NCBI RefSeq assembly: GCF_005145005.1
Contig: NZ_CP039712.1
Span: 1,085,001 to 1,149,000 of the forward strand
DNA: 64,000 nt
From: Vagococcus zengguangii
GTDB lineage: Bacteria; Bacillota; Bacilli; Lactobacillales; Vagococcaceae
Reading direction: 5' to 3'
Shown piece by piece: positions 7,752 through 16,199 of the stretch. A program made the translations under genes and the position numbers. Position 1 is the stretch's first letter. Each line of letters opens with the position of its first letter. Under the pieces are notes generated by a model that saw only the letters and a program-made list of their open reading frames with translations, searched no databases and was not told the DNA's origin.

Positions 7752-8639
7752 ATGGGCAATTTAGTATTAGCATTTATTATTGGACATTTATTGGCTGATT
7801 TTCCGTTTCAAAAAAATCAACTAAAGTTGACAAGAAAGCAGATGGTAGGCCATATTTTCATTCACTTCTGTGTGTATTTAGTGTTAGGAATTGCTTATTT
7901 GCTGTATTTACCAGAAGTAACTAGTGAGATTATATTGAAGTTAGTCTACGTTATTTTATTAATATGTTTCTTGCATTGGGTTGTTGATATTGGTAAAGAA
8001 CATGTGATTGATTTGATTGATGAAAAAGAAGAGGATCTTCATTTAGAAATGATTTATCAAGTTGGGGTCTTTTTGCTTGATCAAGTAACGCATTTGACGA
8101 TTATAGTAGGAGCTATCAGCTTTGTTTTTAAAGAAAACTTTAGAGTCTTTCAAAGTTTAGATTTATTACTTAGTGGCATGTTGTCACTTGAATTTAGCTC
8201 GCAACTCCTTTTAACCATTATTGTATTATTAATGAGTATCTTTGTTGTTGGTAATTTAAATAAGTTGATTTTAGGCTATTTCGAACCTGATCGTGAAATC
8301 GTTGAGAAAGTTGAAGTGGAAGAAACTAGAGCAGTCGGTGATTTTTCAGAAATTGAACGTGTGGTGACGAATCGAGTATTTACTGTAGAGGAGTTTCCGA
8401 CTAAGTCAGGATTATGGATAGGTGGATTTGAACGTTCCATTGTCATGATGTGTTGCTTTGCCAATAATTTGATTGCAGTTGCGATCTTTGCTTGTTTTAA
8501 AATGTTAGCACGTTTTAGACAATTTGAAGATAAATCGTATGGTGATTATTATTTGTTAGGAAACTTAATTAGCTTTGCTTGTGCCATTTTTTTAGGTTAT
8601 TTTTTGAAATTCGTTTGGGGATTTGAAATTAACTTTTAA
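7752..8639 (+). CDS. DUF3307 family membrane protein
   Basis: This 295-residue membrane protein has an N-terminal DUF3307 domain. The segment IIGHLLADFPFQ, then HIFIHFCVYL and the later HWVVDIGKEH, give the scattered histidines and aspartates typical of this family. About six to seven hydrophobic segments are visible, with a charged cytoplasmic-looking stretch at about residues 185-220. The function of the family is unknown; elsewhere it often sits beside a SatD-like regulator, which is absent here. I start at ATG 7752 because GGGGAG lies 5 bp upstream. The in-frame TTG at 7731 has no ribosome binding site. Confidence 0.8.
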   Translation: MGNLVLAFIIGHLLADFPFQKNQLKLTRKQMVGHIFIHFCVYLVLGIAYLLYLPEVTSEIILKLVYVILLICFLHWVVDIGKEHVIDLIDEKEEDLHLEMIYQVGVFLLDQVTHLTIIVGAISFVFKENFRVFQSLDLLLSGMLSLEFSSQLLLTIIVLLMSIFVVGNLNKLILGYFEPDREIVEKVEVEETRAVGDFSEIERVVTNRVFTVEEFPTKSGLWIGGFERSIVMMCCFANNLIAVAIFACFKMLARFRQFEDKSYGDYYLLGNLISFACAIFLGYFLKFVWGFEINF

Positions 8640-8647
8640 AATATTTA

Positions 8648-8682
8648 AATAGAGTATGACGTGATGTCATACTCTATTTTGT
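8648..8682. terminator. Bidirectional terminator between DUF3307 and GH1 genes
   Basis: AATAGAGTATGAC and GTCATACTCTATT form a 13-bp perfect stem with a GTGAT loop between two convergent genes. Confidence 0.85.
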
Positions 8683-8686
8683 ATTA

Positions 8687-10078
8687 TTAGAAGCCGTTAT
8701 TATCAGAAACTTGTTTAAACCAACGACCGCTATTTTTTATGCTGCGCTCCCAGTTTTTATCAAGGTTAACTGAAATGAAACCATAACGGTTCTTATAAGC
8801 ATTGGTCCATGACCAGTTATCCATGCAAGTCCACATATGGTAACCTAGACAGTTAGTGCCTTCTTGAATGGCTTGGTGAACATATTTTAAATGTTCTGAA
8901 ACAAACTCAATACGGTAGTCGTCTTCAATAATCCCTTCAGCATTACGGAATTTTTCTTCACCTTCAACACCCATTCCATTTTCAGAAATGAAACATGGAA
9001 TATTGCCATAGTTTTCTCGGACATTTGTTAAAATATCGTAAATGCCTTTTTCATATATTTCCCAACCACGATGAGGGTTCATTTTGCGTCCTGGCATTTC
9101 GTAATTATCGAAGTAATCTTCTGGCATAGGCCCATGCTCATGGTTGATAGGAGTTTCTTTTGCTTTGACACGACGTGGTTGATAGTAATTGATACCTAGT
9201 AAATCAATGGTATTATTTTGGATAATATCTAAGTCTCCATCTTTTATTTCGGGCATCATATCAAGCTCTTTTATGATATCAACTAATTCAGTCGGGAATG
9301 TTCCTTTAACAGAAGGGTCTAAGAATGAGCGGTTGAACATCGCATCGGCAATGACAGCTGCTTTTACATCCTCAGGGTTATTTTCGTCACGTGGATAGCT
9401 TGGGGTTAAATTTAAAATAATCCCAATTTGTCCATCTAGGTTTAATTCATGATAAACTTTAACAGCCATTGCACTTGCTAACATTTCATGATATCCCACT
9501 TGAATCGCATGTTTTAAGTTGATTTCATTTGGATAGTGGAATTGGTATAAATAACCAGCTTCAACCGGAACGATTGGCTCGTTATGGGTGAACCATTTTT
9601 TCACACGATCGCCGAATAATTCGAAACACGTTTTTGCATAGTTGACATAGGCATCAACGGTTTCACGATTTAACCAGCCACCTTTTTCTTGGAAGGGCAT
9701 TGGCATATCGAAATGATATAAGTTCATAAAGGGTTCAATATCATTCGCAATCATTTCGTTAATTAAGTCATTATAATAGTCAACGGCTACTTGATTGACT
9801 TCGCCAACCCCATTTTGAATCAAACGACTCCATTGGATAGAGTGACGGTACGAGTTATGCCCGGTTTCTTTCATTAATTGAATATCTTCTTTATAAGTTT
9901 GATAGAAGCGTGATGCGTTATCGGGACCGACATTGTTAAAGAATTTTTCTGGTTCAATGGTGTACCAGTAATCCATTACATTTTGTCCTTTGCCGTCACC
10001 TTCGAATTTACCTTCTGTTTGTGGACCACTTGCAGCGGAACCCCACCAAAAATTTTCAGGGAATTGATAGTTTACCAT
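8687..10078 (-). CDS. Glycoside hydrolase family 1 (6-phospho-beta-glycosidase-like)
   Basis: This 463-residue (beta/alpha)8-barrel enzyme carries the GH1 acid/base Glu167 in THNEP and the nucleophile Glu366 in ISENGMG. The N-terminal FWWGSAASGPQTEG is also typical. Members hydrolyse beta-glucosides or, after PTS uptake, their 6-phosphates. In 6-phospho-beta-galactosidase LacG the phosphate is held by a Ser, a Lys and a Tyr. Here Ser423 and Tyr432 align, but the Lys position is Asn430 with a Lys next to it, so phospho-specificity is uncertain. No PTS gene is adjacent. The gene is divergent from a GntR/UTRA regulator, which is its likely controller. Confidence 0.9.
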   Translation of the reverse strand: MVNYQFPENFWWGSAASGPQTEGKFEGDGKGQNVMDYWYTIEPEKFFNNVGPDNASRFYQTYKEDIQLMKETGHNSYRHSIQWSRLIQNGVGEVNQVAVDYYNDLINEMIANDIEPFMNLYHFDMPMPFQEKGGWLNRETVDAYVNYAKTCFELFGDRVKKWFTHNEPIVPVEAGYLYQFHYPNEINLKHAIQVGYHEMLASAMAVKVYHELNLDGQIGIILNLTPSYPRDENNPEDVKAAVIADAMFNRSFLDPSVKGTFPTELVDIIKELDMMPEIKDGDLDIIQNNTIDLLGINYYQPRRVKAKETPINHEHGPMPEDYFDNYEMPGRKMNPHRGWEIYEKGIYDILTNVRENYGNIPCFISENGMGVEGEEKFRNAEGIIEDDYRIEFVSEHLKYVHQAIQEGTNCLGYHMWTCMDNWSWTNAYKNRYGFISVNLDKNWERSIKNSGRWFKQVSDNNGF

Positions 10079-10237
10079 GAAAACGCCTCCTAATATTATT
10101 ATGTTTTAATGATAACACAATTTAAGTTAAATGACTATACATTTACACTTTAAATGATATAATTATTATAATAATGTAAAGGTTTGCAATAGATAGGTAT
10201 GCTATAATAAAAAAGAATAAAATGAGGGAGTATGACA
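10079..10237. promoter_or_regulatory. Divergent promoter region of the GH1 and GntR genes
   Basis: On the plus strand an extended -10 element (TGC then TATAAT at 10203-10208) serves the regulator. On the minus strand TGTTATCAT (10109-10117) is a candidate extended -10 for the GH1 gene. A perfect inverted repeat ATTTAA-g-TTAAAT at 10120-10132 lies just upstream of that element and is a candidate operator. GAGGGAG at 10224-10230 is spaced for the ATG at 10238, not the one at 10232. Confidence 0.5.
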
Positions 10238-10942
10238 ATGACGAAATATGAATACATCGCGGATATCATTCGTAAGCGTATCTTAGCGGGTGAATATCCT
10301 GAAAACACCTTAATTCCCAATCAAGTTGAATTGGTTGAGGAATTTCAAGTAAGTCGCATGACGATAAAAAAAGCCATTAATATTTTAATGATGGAAGGGT
10401 TAGTTTACAGTCAAAGAGGGCTAGGAACGACCGTATTAAATAATCAATTACCTGAAAGAAGTGCCACATTAGCTACAGATTATTCAGGCCTAACTAAAGG
10501 TTTAGAAGGCAAGGAGATTAAAACCGATGTCATCAAATTCGATGTAGCTTTTCCTGATGAATTTATTCAAGAAAAACTGAAAATTACGGCTCATCAACCC
10601 GTTTATGAAATTATTCGTTTACGTAATGTTGAGAATGAGCCTTATACGTTAGAGCATACGTTTATGCCGGTTGACTTAGTGCCAGGTTTGAATGAAGAAA
10701 TCAGTTCTCATTCGATTTATTCGTATTTAGAGGAAATTGGAATTGAATTTGCTGGAGCACATCGAAATATTCATGCGGATAAATCAACCGAATTAGATCA
10801 TCAATATTTAGACTGTCAACCGAGTGATCCAGTTCTTGAAGTTGAACAGGTGGTTTACCTTAAAAATTCACGTCCAATTGAATTTTCAAGAAGTCGCAAC
10901 CGTTATGATAAGAAAAGCTATACCGTGTTAGATGTGATGTAA
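10238..10942 (+). CDS. GntR family transcriptional regulator with UTRA domain
   Basis: This 234-residue regulator has an N-terminal winged helix of about 65 residues (YEYIADIIRKRILAGEYP and the recognition segment EFQVSRMTIKKAINILMMEG). A UTRA effector-binding domain follows at about 85-230. UTRA proteins sense sugars or sugar phosphates. The divergent neighbour is a GH1 glycosidase, so repression of that gene until a beta-glucoside phosphate appears is the simplest inference. I start at the second ATG because the ribosome binding site GAGGGAG ends only one base before the first. Confidence 0.88.
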   Translation: MTKYEYIADIIRKRILAGEYPENTLIPNQVELVEEFQVSRMTIKKAINILMMEGLVYSQRGLGTTVLNNQLPERSATLATDYSGLTKGLEGKEIKTDVIKFDVAFPDEFIQEKLKITAHQPVYEIIRLRNVENEPYTLEHTFMPVDLVPGLNEEISSHSIYSYLEEIGIEFAGAHRNIHADKSTELDHQYLDCQPSDPVLEVEQVVYLKNSRPIEFSRSRNRYDKKSYTVLDVM

Positions 10943-10968
10943 CAAATAGAATAAAGGAGGCAATAAAA

Positions 10969-11853
10969 ATGACAACCATCACGGAAGGTTATATGCCATT
11001 TAAAGGTTACCATACGTATTACCGAATTATCGGTGAAAAACAATCGGGAAAAGCACCGTTATTAATGTTGCACGGTGGTCCGGGTTCTAGTCATAATTAC
11101 TTTGAATTATTAGACGAATTAGCTAATAGTGGGCATCAATTGATTATGTATGATCAAATCGGTTGTGGCAATTCACAAGCTGAAGGACGTACGGATTTAT
11201 TTAATTTAGCCACTTGGAAAGAAGAATTAATGGCGTTACGTGAACATTTAGGGTTAGAGGAGCTTCATATTTTAGGCCAATCATGGGGTGGGATGTTATT
11301 AATTGCCTATTTGATTGAAGAACAACCATCAGGCATTAGGAGCGCGATTCTTTCTAGTACTTTATCATCAGCAAGTTTATGGAAACAAGAACAGGAACGT
11401 ATGATTCGTTTGATGACACCCAAACAGCAAGCATTATTGCTAAATCCTAAACCACCAGTCTCAGGTGAGTTACTAGATGCTTACCAATCGGTAGAAGATT
11501 TGTATATGTTACAACATGCTAGTGGCCCAATTACTGAAGATTCTCCTGAGCCATTACGTCGTCCTAAGGCTTCAGGAAGACAAGCTTATGAAACAGGCTG
11601 GGGACCAAATGAGTTTACGCCACAAGGCAATTTGAAAGCATTTGAATATACAGAACGATTAAGGGAAATAGAAGTCCCAGTCTTAATCACAAGTGGCACC
11701 GATGATCTCTCAACACCGTTAATAAATAAAGTGATGTACGACCGTTTGCCAACTGTTGAATGGGAATTATTCGCTAACAGTCGGCACATGCCATTTGCTG
11801 ATGAGAATGAACGTTATATAATTGTTCTCAATAACTGGTTATCTAATCATTAA
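10969..11853 (+). CDS. pepI: Proline iminopeptidase (alpha/beta hydrolase, S33)
   Basis: This 294-residue serine hydrolase has the oxyanion motif HGGPG at residues 35-39 and the nucleophile elbow GQSWGG with Ser105. An aspartate in SGTDD and a histidine in SRHMPF near the C-terminus complete the triad. HGGPG with GQSWGG is the signature of proline iminopeptidases, which remove N-terminal proline from peptides. The length matches lactobacillal PepI. It starts 26 bp after the GntR gene with an AAGGAGG ribosome binding site and may be co-transcribed with it. A general aminopeptidase or esterase activity cannot be excluded. Confidence 0.85.
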   Translation: MTTITEGYMPFKGYHTYYRIIGEKQSGKAPLLMLHGGPGSSHNYFELLDELANSGHQLIMYDQIGCGNSQAEGRTDLFNLATWKEELMALREHLGLEELHILGQSWGGMLLIAYLIEEQPSGIRSAILSSTLSSASLWKQEQERMIRLMTPKQQALLLNPKPPVSGELLDAYQSVEDLYMLQHASGPITEDSPEPLRRPKASGRQAYETGWGPNEFTPQGNLKAFEYTERLREIEVPVLITSGTDDLSTPLINKVMYDRLPTVEWELFANSRHMPFADENERYIIVLNNWLSNH

Positions 11854-11917
11854 AAAAACATGAAATCTCTATCCGTTTGACGTTACGATTCAAACGGATA
11901 GAGATTTCATGTTTTTT
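11853..11917. terminator. Very long bidirectional terminator between pepI and fni
   Basis: A perfect inverted repeat of 28 bp per arm with a 9-nt loop lies between the convergent pepI and fni genes. Each arm ends in an A/T run, giving U tracts in both directions. It touches both stop codons. Confidence 0.88.
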
Positions 11918-12977
11918 ATTTTGAACGATTTGCAAATGCTTGCCAATTAATTTGACGGGCTTCACACCAAGTTTTAAGTGGATCCATCAAGATTACATCA
12001 CTTGCAGTTAAGTCAGCTACTGATTTAGCACTTAATAGTGTCATCATAGTTTGAATACTATTTTTCCAACGTTCAACTTCAGCAATGGTGGCTTCAACAC
12101 CTTCGTTTAATACTAAGTGTAAAAAGTGTCCTGATAAACCAGCTGCTTTAGCACCAAGCGCCAACGATTTAACAATGTCATAAGGGTTACGAATTCCCCC
12201 AGAAGCAATAAGTTCTACTGAGTTGGTTAAAGTTGATCCTTCTAATAATGAAATAGCCGTTGATTGTCCCCAATCTTCAGCAAAAGCAAACTCTTGATGT
12301 TCACGGCGTGCATTTTCAATTTTTAAGAAGTTTGTGCCGCCGTTACCACTAACGTCAATGGTTTGAACACCAGCTTGTTGTAATTTCATGATGGTTTGAC
12401 GACTCATTCCAAAGCCGACTTCCTTCACAATCACGGGGACACCTACTGATTGTACCGTTTTTTCGATATTGTTTAACCATGTTTCAAATACGCGTTCACC
12501 TTCAGGCATGACTAGTTCTTGAGGCGCATTGACATGGATTTGCAACGCATCAGCTTTCAAAATATCCACGGCTCTTAAATAGTTTTCAAGTGGATGTTCG
12601 GGTCCTAAATTAGCAAACACTTTACCGTTGGGATTGGTCTGGCGAATGATTTCGAAGCTAGGGGCCGTTTCAGGATGTTTAATCCCGGCACTCACTGATC
12701 CTGACGCCATCGCTAAACCAGTTTCACGTGCAACAGTCGCTAAATCTTGATTTATTTTATATGTCTTTTCACTACCACCAGTCATTCCGTTAATGAAGAA
12801 GGGAGTACTAAAATCAAGTCCAGCAAAACTAGTCGCTAGACTAACGTCTGCTTGATTGACTGTTGGAAATGAATGGTGAACAAATTTAATCGCGTCATAG
12901 TGATCTGTTTGACGCTCATGATAGAAAGCTTCGGCTAATTCTACATGCTCATCTTTACGATTGATATGTTGTGTCAT
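11916..12977 (-). CDS. fni: Type 2 isopentenyl-diphosphate delta-isomerase
   Basis: This 353-residue FMN-dependent enzyme interconverts IPP and DMAPP. It is a TIM-barrel protein of the type 2 IDI family. Visible features are NGMTGGSEKTYKIN near residue 60, ASGSVSAG, the substrate region INVNAPQE-like HVNAPQE, the segment VKEVGFGMS, DVSGNGGTNF and the FMN-phosphate loop ASGGIRNPYDIVKSLALGA. It is the last gene of mvaK1-mvaD-mvaK2-fni, 21 bp after mvaK2. This is the standard Gram-positive coccus arrangement and supplies prenyl precursors for undecaprenyl phosphate and menaquinone. Confidence 0.95.
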   Translation of the reverse strand: MTQHINRKDEHVELAEAFYHERQTDHYDAIKFVHHSFPTVNQADVSLATSFAGLDFSTPFFINGMTGGSEKTYKINQDLATVARETGLAMASGSVSAGIKHPETAPSFEIIRQTNPNGKVFANLGPEHPLENYLRAVDILKADALQIHVNAPQELVMPEGERVFETWLNNIEKTVQSVGVPVIVKEVGFGMSRQTIMKLQQAGVQTIDVSGNGGTNFLKIENARREHQEFAFAEDWGQSTAISLLEGSTLTNSVELIASGGIRNPYDIVKSLALGAKAAGLSGHFLHLVLNEGVEATIAEVERWKNSIQTMMTLLSAKSVADLTASDVILMDPLKTWCEARQINWQAFANRSK

Positions 12978-12998
12978 TTTAAAAAACTTCCTTTCTGA

Positions 12999-14081
12999 TT
13001 AAATTTGTTTGATCGCATCATAATGAACAGACAAAGGTAATGGGGTGATATTTTGGTTTAACCATTCTTTAAAAAGTGGCGTATAAGTTGGTTGTTTTTC
13101 AATAATCACAATACCGCAGTCGCCACCGCCAGCACCTGATGATTTAGCGGCACCACCATATTCTTGAGCGATTTCGCACATTTCAAAAAGCGTAGCCGTT
13201 TCAATTTGAATGCCACTGTTCTTGCCTAGTTGTTGTAAGAGATTACGATTTTTATGAATCCCGTTTTGAATTTTTTGAAGGTTACTCTCAGAAAAACCGG
13301 TTAGTATTTCCTCGACGACGGTTTTACTCTGTGCTAAAAACTGGCTGTAATAGTCTTGGATTTCAGCTTTTTCATCGTTAATTAAATCGACTAGATGAGT
13401 AGTTGAGGCCGGAGAACCGGTCCAACCGATTAACAGTTCTAAGTTGTTAGGAACGGGTAGTGGTTCAATTGTCAATAATGGCCAATCCATTGCCAATAAT
13501 TCAGATAGGGCATGTTGAGTACTCTTTTCAAGTAACCATTGACGGTCAAAACAAGAATAAGCAATCCAACCACCATATGAACTGGCGGCTAAGTCACCAA
13601 ACGAACCATTGCTATTAATTGCAAGGTGTGTGATAGCGGCTAATTTATAAATAGTTTCGGCTGTATAAGGCACTTGATAAAATTGCAACAAGGCTTTGAT
13701 AGTTGCTACAGTCACGGCGCCGCTTGATCCTAAACCATATTTTCTTCCATCATGGTTATCTAAGTCGCTCTCAATTTCCAAATTGAAAAAGTGTAAAGGT
13801 TTGTTAAGTTCAGTTATGTATTGTTCCGTCGTTGTAACAGCTTGGACTACATAGGCAAATGGGTTTTCACGTTGGTCCATGAAAAATTTACCTTGTTTTC
13901 GAGTCCATGGGATTGGAAAACCATTTGTTAAGCTTGAACGAATCGTTCCTAAATTATTCGTTTGGGTTAATTTAACGGTAATATATTGGTTAAGCGCGAC
14001 TAATATAGCAGGATGTCCAGGCTCTAGTACGGCGTATTCACCAGCAATATATAATTTTCCAGGTGCGCTAGCTTTGATCAT
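12999..14081 (-). CDS. mvaK2: Phosphomevalonate kinase
   Basis: This 360-residue GHMP kinase phosphorylates 5-phosphomevalonate to the diphosphate. The N-terminal APGKLYIAGEYAVLEPGHPA and the ATP loop KYGLGSSGAVTVA are family motifs, and the C-terminal GAGGGDCGI is the third GHMP motif. It lies 15 bp downstream of mvaD with an AAAGGA ribosome binding site. Its size and place in the cluster separate it from the other two GHMP proteins. Confidence 0.95.
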   Translation of the reverse strand: MIKASAPGKLYIAGEYAVLEPGHPAILVALNQYITVKLTQTNNLGTIRSSLTNGFPIPWTRKQGKFFMDQRENPFAYVVQAVTTTEQYITELNKPLHFFNLEIESDLDNHDGRKYGLGSSGAVTVATIKALLQFYQVPYTAETIYKLAAITHLAINSNGSFGDLAASSYGGWIAYSCFDRQWLLEKSTQHALSELLAMDWPLLTIEPLPVPNNLELLIGWTGSPASTTHLVDLINDEKAEIQDYYSQFLAQSKTVVEEILTGFSESNLQKIQNGIHKNRNLLQQLGKNSGIQIETATLFEMCEIAQEYGGAAKSSGAGGGDCGIVIIEKQPTYTPLFKEWLNQNITPLPLSVHYDAIKQI

Positions 14082-14096
14082 GATATTCGTCCTTTC

Positions 14097-15083
14097 TTAT
14101 TCGGCGGATAGTATATAGGCATCTCGTCCTACGCCAGAAATAATTGTGGGATTATTAGGGAAAGTATCATCTAGTAGTTGTTTGATTTGATCAGCTTGAT
14201 TAGCTTGACAAATCACTTTAACGTTAGGTCCAGCATCCATTGTATAGTAACAAGGTAAGCCTAGTCCACGTATTTCACGAATTCTTTGTAAAACCTTAAC
14301 TGTTAATGGTTCCCAGTAACTAAAAGGGGGAGTTGCCCCTAACATGGTACCGTGCATTTTCATCCCATTGGCTTCAGTTATCTCACCGAGCCTAATGAAG
14401 TCACGTTGACTAATCGCCTCTTTGATAGTAATTAAATCTTTCCCGGCTTGTTCAACCCACGCAGGATAGAAGGGGGAGGTTTCAACCGTCAATTTCATGC
14501 CTTCACGACTAGAAATTTCTTTTTTCCCAGTATTAACTGGAATAGTTAGCATAGCTATATTCCAGTCAGCATTGTCAATTTTGTTGGCGCAGCTATCAGA
14601 GCCATCAGATTTTGTACCCATTTGCCATTCAACAAAACCGCCAAAAATACTACGAGTGGCACTTCCTGAGCCTTGACGAACGAACGTTGATAAAGTAGTT
14701 TGATCGAAATTCAATTCAAATAATTCGTTTAATGCTGTCCCTAAGGCTGCAAAGGCTGATGCCGAAGAAGCTAAACCTGCAGCAGTGGGGACATGATTAG
14801 TACTTTCGACTTTAATCGCTGATTGGTGTCCTGCTACTTTTCTAAATAAATCAATAAACTGGCTGATTTTATTAATTTCTTTGATTTCTTGTAGTTCGCC
14901 ATTTAAAACAAATTGATCGCTGTTTCCTTCTATTAAGGAAACAGTGGTATCGGTATAAAATTCATCAAGTGTTAAAGATAGTGAGCTGTTCATTGGTAAA
15001 AACAACTCTGTATCACGTTTGCCCCAGTATTTGATTAAGGCAATATTAGTATGAGCGCGTGCGGTTACACGTGTTTTTGTCAT
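14097..15083 (-). CDS. mvaD: Diphosphomevalonate decarboxylase
   Basis: This 328-residue GHMP-fold enzyme converts mevalonate diphosphate to IPP with ATP hydrolysis and loss of CO2. Family motifs are ANIALIKYWGKRD near the start, LPMNSSLSLTLD, the ATP loop AAGLASSASAFAAL, GSGSATRSIFGGFVEW and YTMDAGPNVK. The start is the ATG overlapping the mvaK1 stop as ATGA, with GGGAGA upstream. A longer in-frame start lies inside mvaK1 and lacks a good site. The ATGA overlap implies translational coupling. Confidence 0.95.
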   Translation of the reverse strand: MTKTRVTARAHTNIALIKYWGKRDTELFLPMNSSLSLTLDEFYTDTTVSLIEGNSDQFVLNGELQEIKEINKISQFIDLFRKVAGHQSAIKVESTNHVPTAAGLASSASAFAALGTALNELFELNFDQTTLSTFVRQGSGSATRSIFGGFVEWQMGTKSDGSDSCANKIDNADWNIAMLTIPVNTGKKEISSREGMKLTVETSPFYPAWVEQAGKDLITIKEAISQRDFIRLGEITEANGMKMHGTMLGATPPFSYWEPLTVKVLQRIREIRGLGLPCYYTMDAGPNVKVICQANQADQIKQLLDDTFPNNPTIISGVGRDAYILSAE

Positions 15084-16006
15084 AAAGATTCTCCCATCTG
15101 ATAAAGCCAAGTCTTTTGCGCACCGGCTAAAGTTAAGGCTTGTTGTATTTTTGAGGCTTCACTATGAGTTGCAGCTAGAGCAATCATACAGCCTCCTCGA
15201 CCACCACCTGTTAGTTTAGCACCTAGTGCCTTGTTTTGAAGGGCGGTCCTTACTAACTTATTTAGAGGTTCATTTGAAACGTTTAATTGTGTTAATATAC
15301 CGTGGGCTTGTGTCATCACTTGTCCAAGCGCTTCGGGTTTGTTTTGTGAGATGTATGTTTTAGCTTTCTTAGCAAGATCGCCTAATTGATGAATCAGCTC
15401 TTGAACGTCAGCTATGTGATAGTGATTGGCAATTTCTTTTACCGCCGCTTTGGTTTGTCCAGTAATACCCGTATCAGCTACAATTAGCCAAGCGGATAAA
15501 TTTAAGGTAATAGCTTCCATAAATTGATTTTTGGCAAAAAAATAGGGGACATGGCGGCTTGTCATTAGCGCATCTAACCCACTTGGATTACCATGAGCTA
15601 TTTTTTCTGCTTCACCCACTATATGAAGTAATACATCATCTGAAAGTCGCGCTTTATAATAGTCAAAAATACCGCGAACAGTTGCGACAGCAACCGCTGC
15701 ACTGGAACCCATGCCGCGTTCAGCAGGGATGGTACTTTCAATTTCAATTGTTAGCGTATCTTGTTTATTTAAATAATCTAAAGAAATAGTGATGGCGTGA
15801 TGCAGGCTCTCAAGTAATTCTGGCATATCTGATACTAATCCTTGATAAAATTCACAGGCAAGAAATAATTCCTCTTGATTAGGCGTGATGGTTGCAGTAA
15901 TTCCTACACTAGGGAAGGGAATTGCTAACGCAGGTTCACCATAAACGACTGAATGCTCGCCCATCAATATAATTTTTCCATGTGAATGACCTTGTCCTTT
16001 GCGCAT
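15080..16006 (-). CDS. mvaK1: Mevalonate kinase
   Basis: This 308-residue GHMP kinase phosphorylates mevalonate. It shows GKIILMGEHSVVYGEPALA at the N-terminus, the ATP loop GMGSSAAVAVA, the NPSGLDAL segment and the C-terminal LTGGGRGGCMI. It is the first gene of mvaK1-mvaD-mvaK2-fni, with a GGAGGA ribosome binding site and its own promoter about 35-60 bp upstream. Confidence 0.95.
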   Translation of the reverse strand: MRKGQGHSHGKIILMGEHSVVYGEPALAIPFPSVGITATITPNQEELFLACEFYQGLVSDMPELLESLHHAITISLDYLNKQDTLTIEIESTIPAERGMGSSAAVAVATVRGIFDYYKARLSDDVLLHIVGEAEKIAHGNPSGLDALMTSRHVPYFFAKNQFMEAITLNLSAWLIVADTGITGQTKAAVKEIANHYHIADVQELIHQLGDLAKKAKTYISQNKPEALGQVMTQAHGILTQLNVSNEPLNKLVRTALQNKALGAKLTGGGRGGCMIALAATHSEASKIQQALTLAGAQKTWLYQMGESL

Positions 16007-16038
16007 AATATTCCTCCATCAATATAGTCAACCTTTAT

Positions 16039-16067
16039 ATTTTAGCTTAAAATCGTTAATTTCTCAA
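16039..16067 (-). promoter_or_regulatory. Promoter of the mvaK1-mvaD-mvaK2-fni operon
   Basis: Read on the minus strand, TTGAGA (16062-16067) and TAAAAT (16039-16044) are separated by 17 bp. The distance to the mvaK1 start is about 30 bp. Confidence 0.7.
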
Positions 16068-16171
16068 CGGTTTCAGCTGATTATTGAAAAAAATCGCTGA
16101 AATAATCACTTTTATCATAAGGGAAATAGCGAAAAAATAAAGCTCTTTATTAAATTATTAATGAATACTTA

Positions 16172-16199
16172 AAAACTCGTAGAATAAACTACGAGTTTT
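16172..16199 (-). terminator. Terminator of mvaS-mvaA overlapping the mvaA stop
   Basis: On the minus strand AAAACTCGTAG pairs with CTACGAGTTTT around a TTTATT loop, then U residues follow. The first arm contains the end of mvaA and its TAG stop. The two mevalonate units are therefore separately transcribed. Confidence 0.75.

Noticed and set aside
10079-10090. CcpA cre site near the GH1 start (TGAAAACGCC...)
   Set aside because: It lacks the terminal CA half and overlaps the ribosome binding site, so it is not a convincing cre match.
11853-11917. Long perfect inverted repeat as a mobile-element end or MITE
   Set aside because: It touches the stop codons of two convergent genes, has A/T tails on both sides and is fully explained as a bidirectional terminator; no target duplication is seen.
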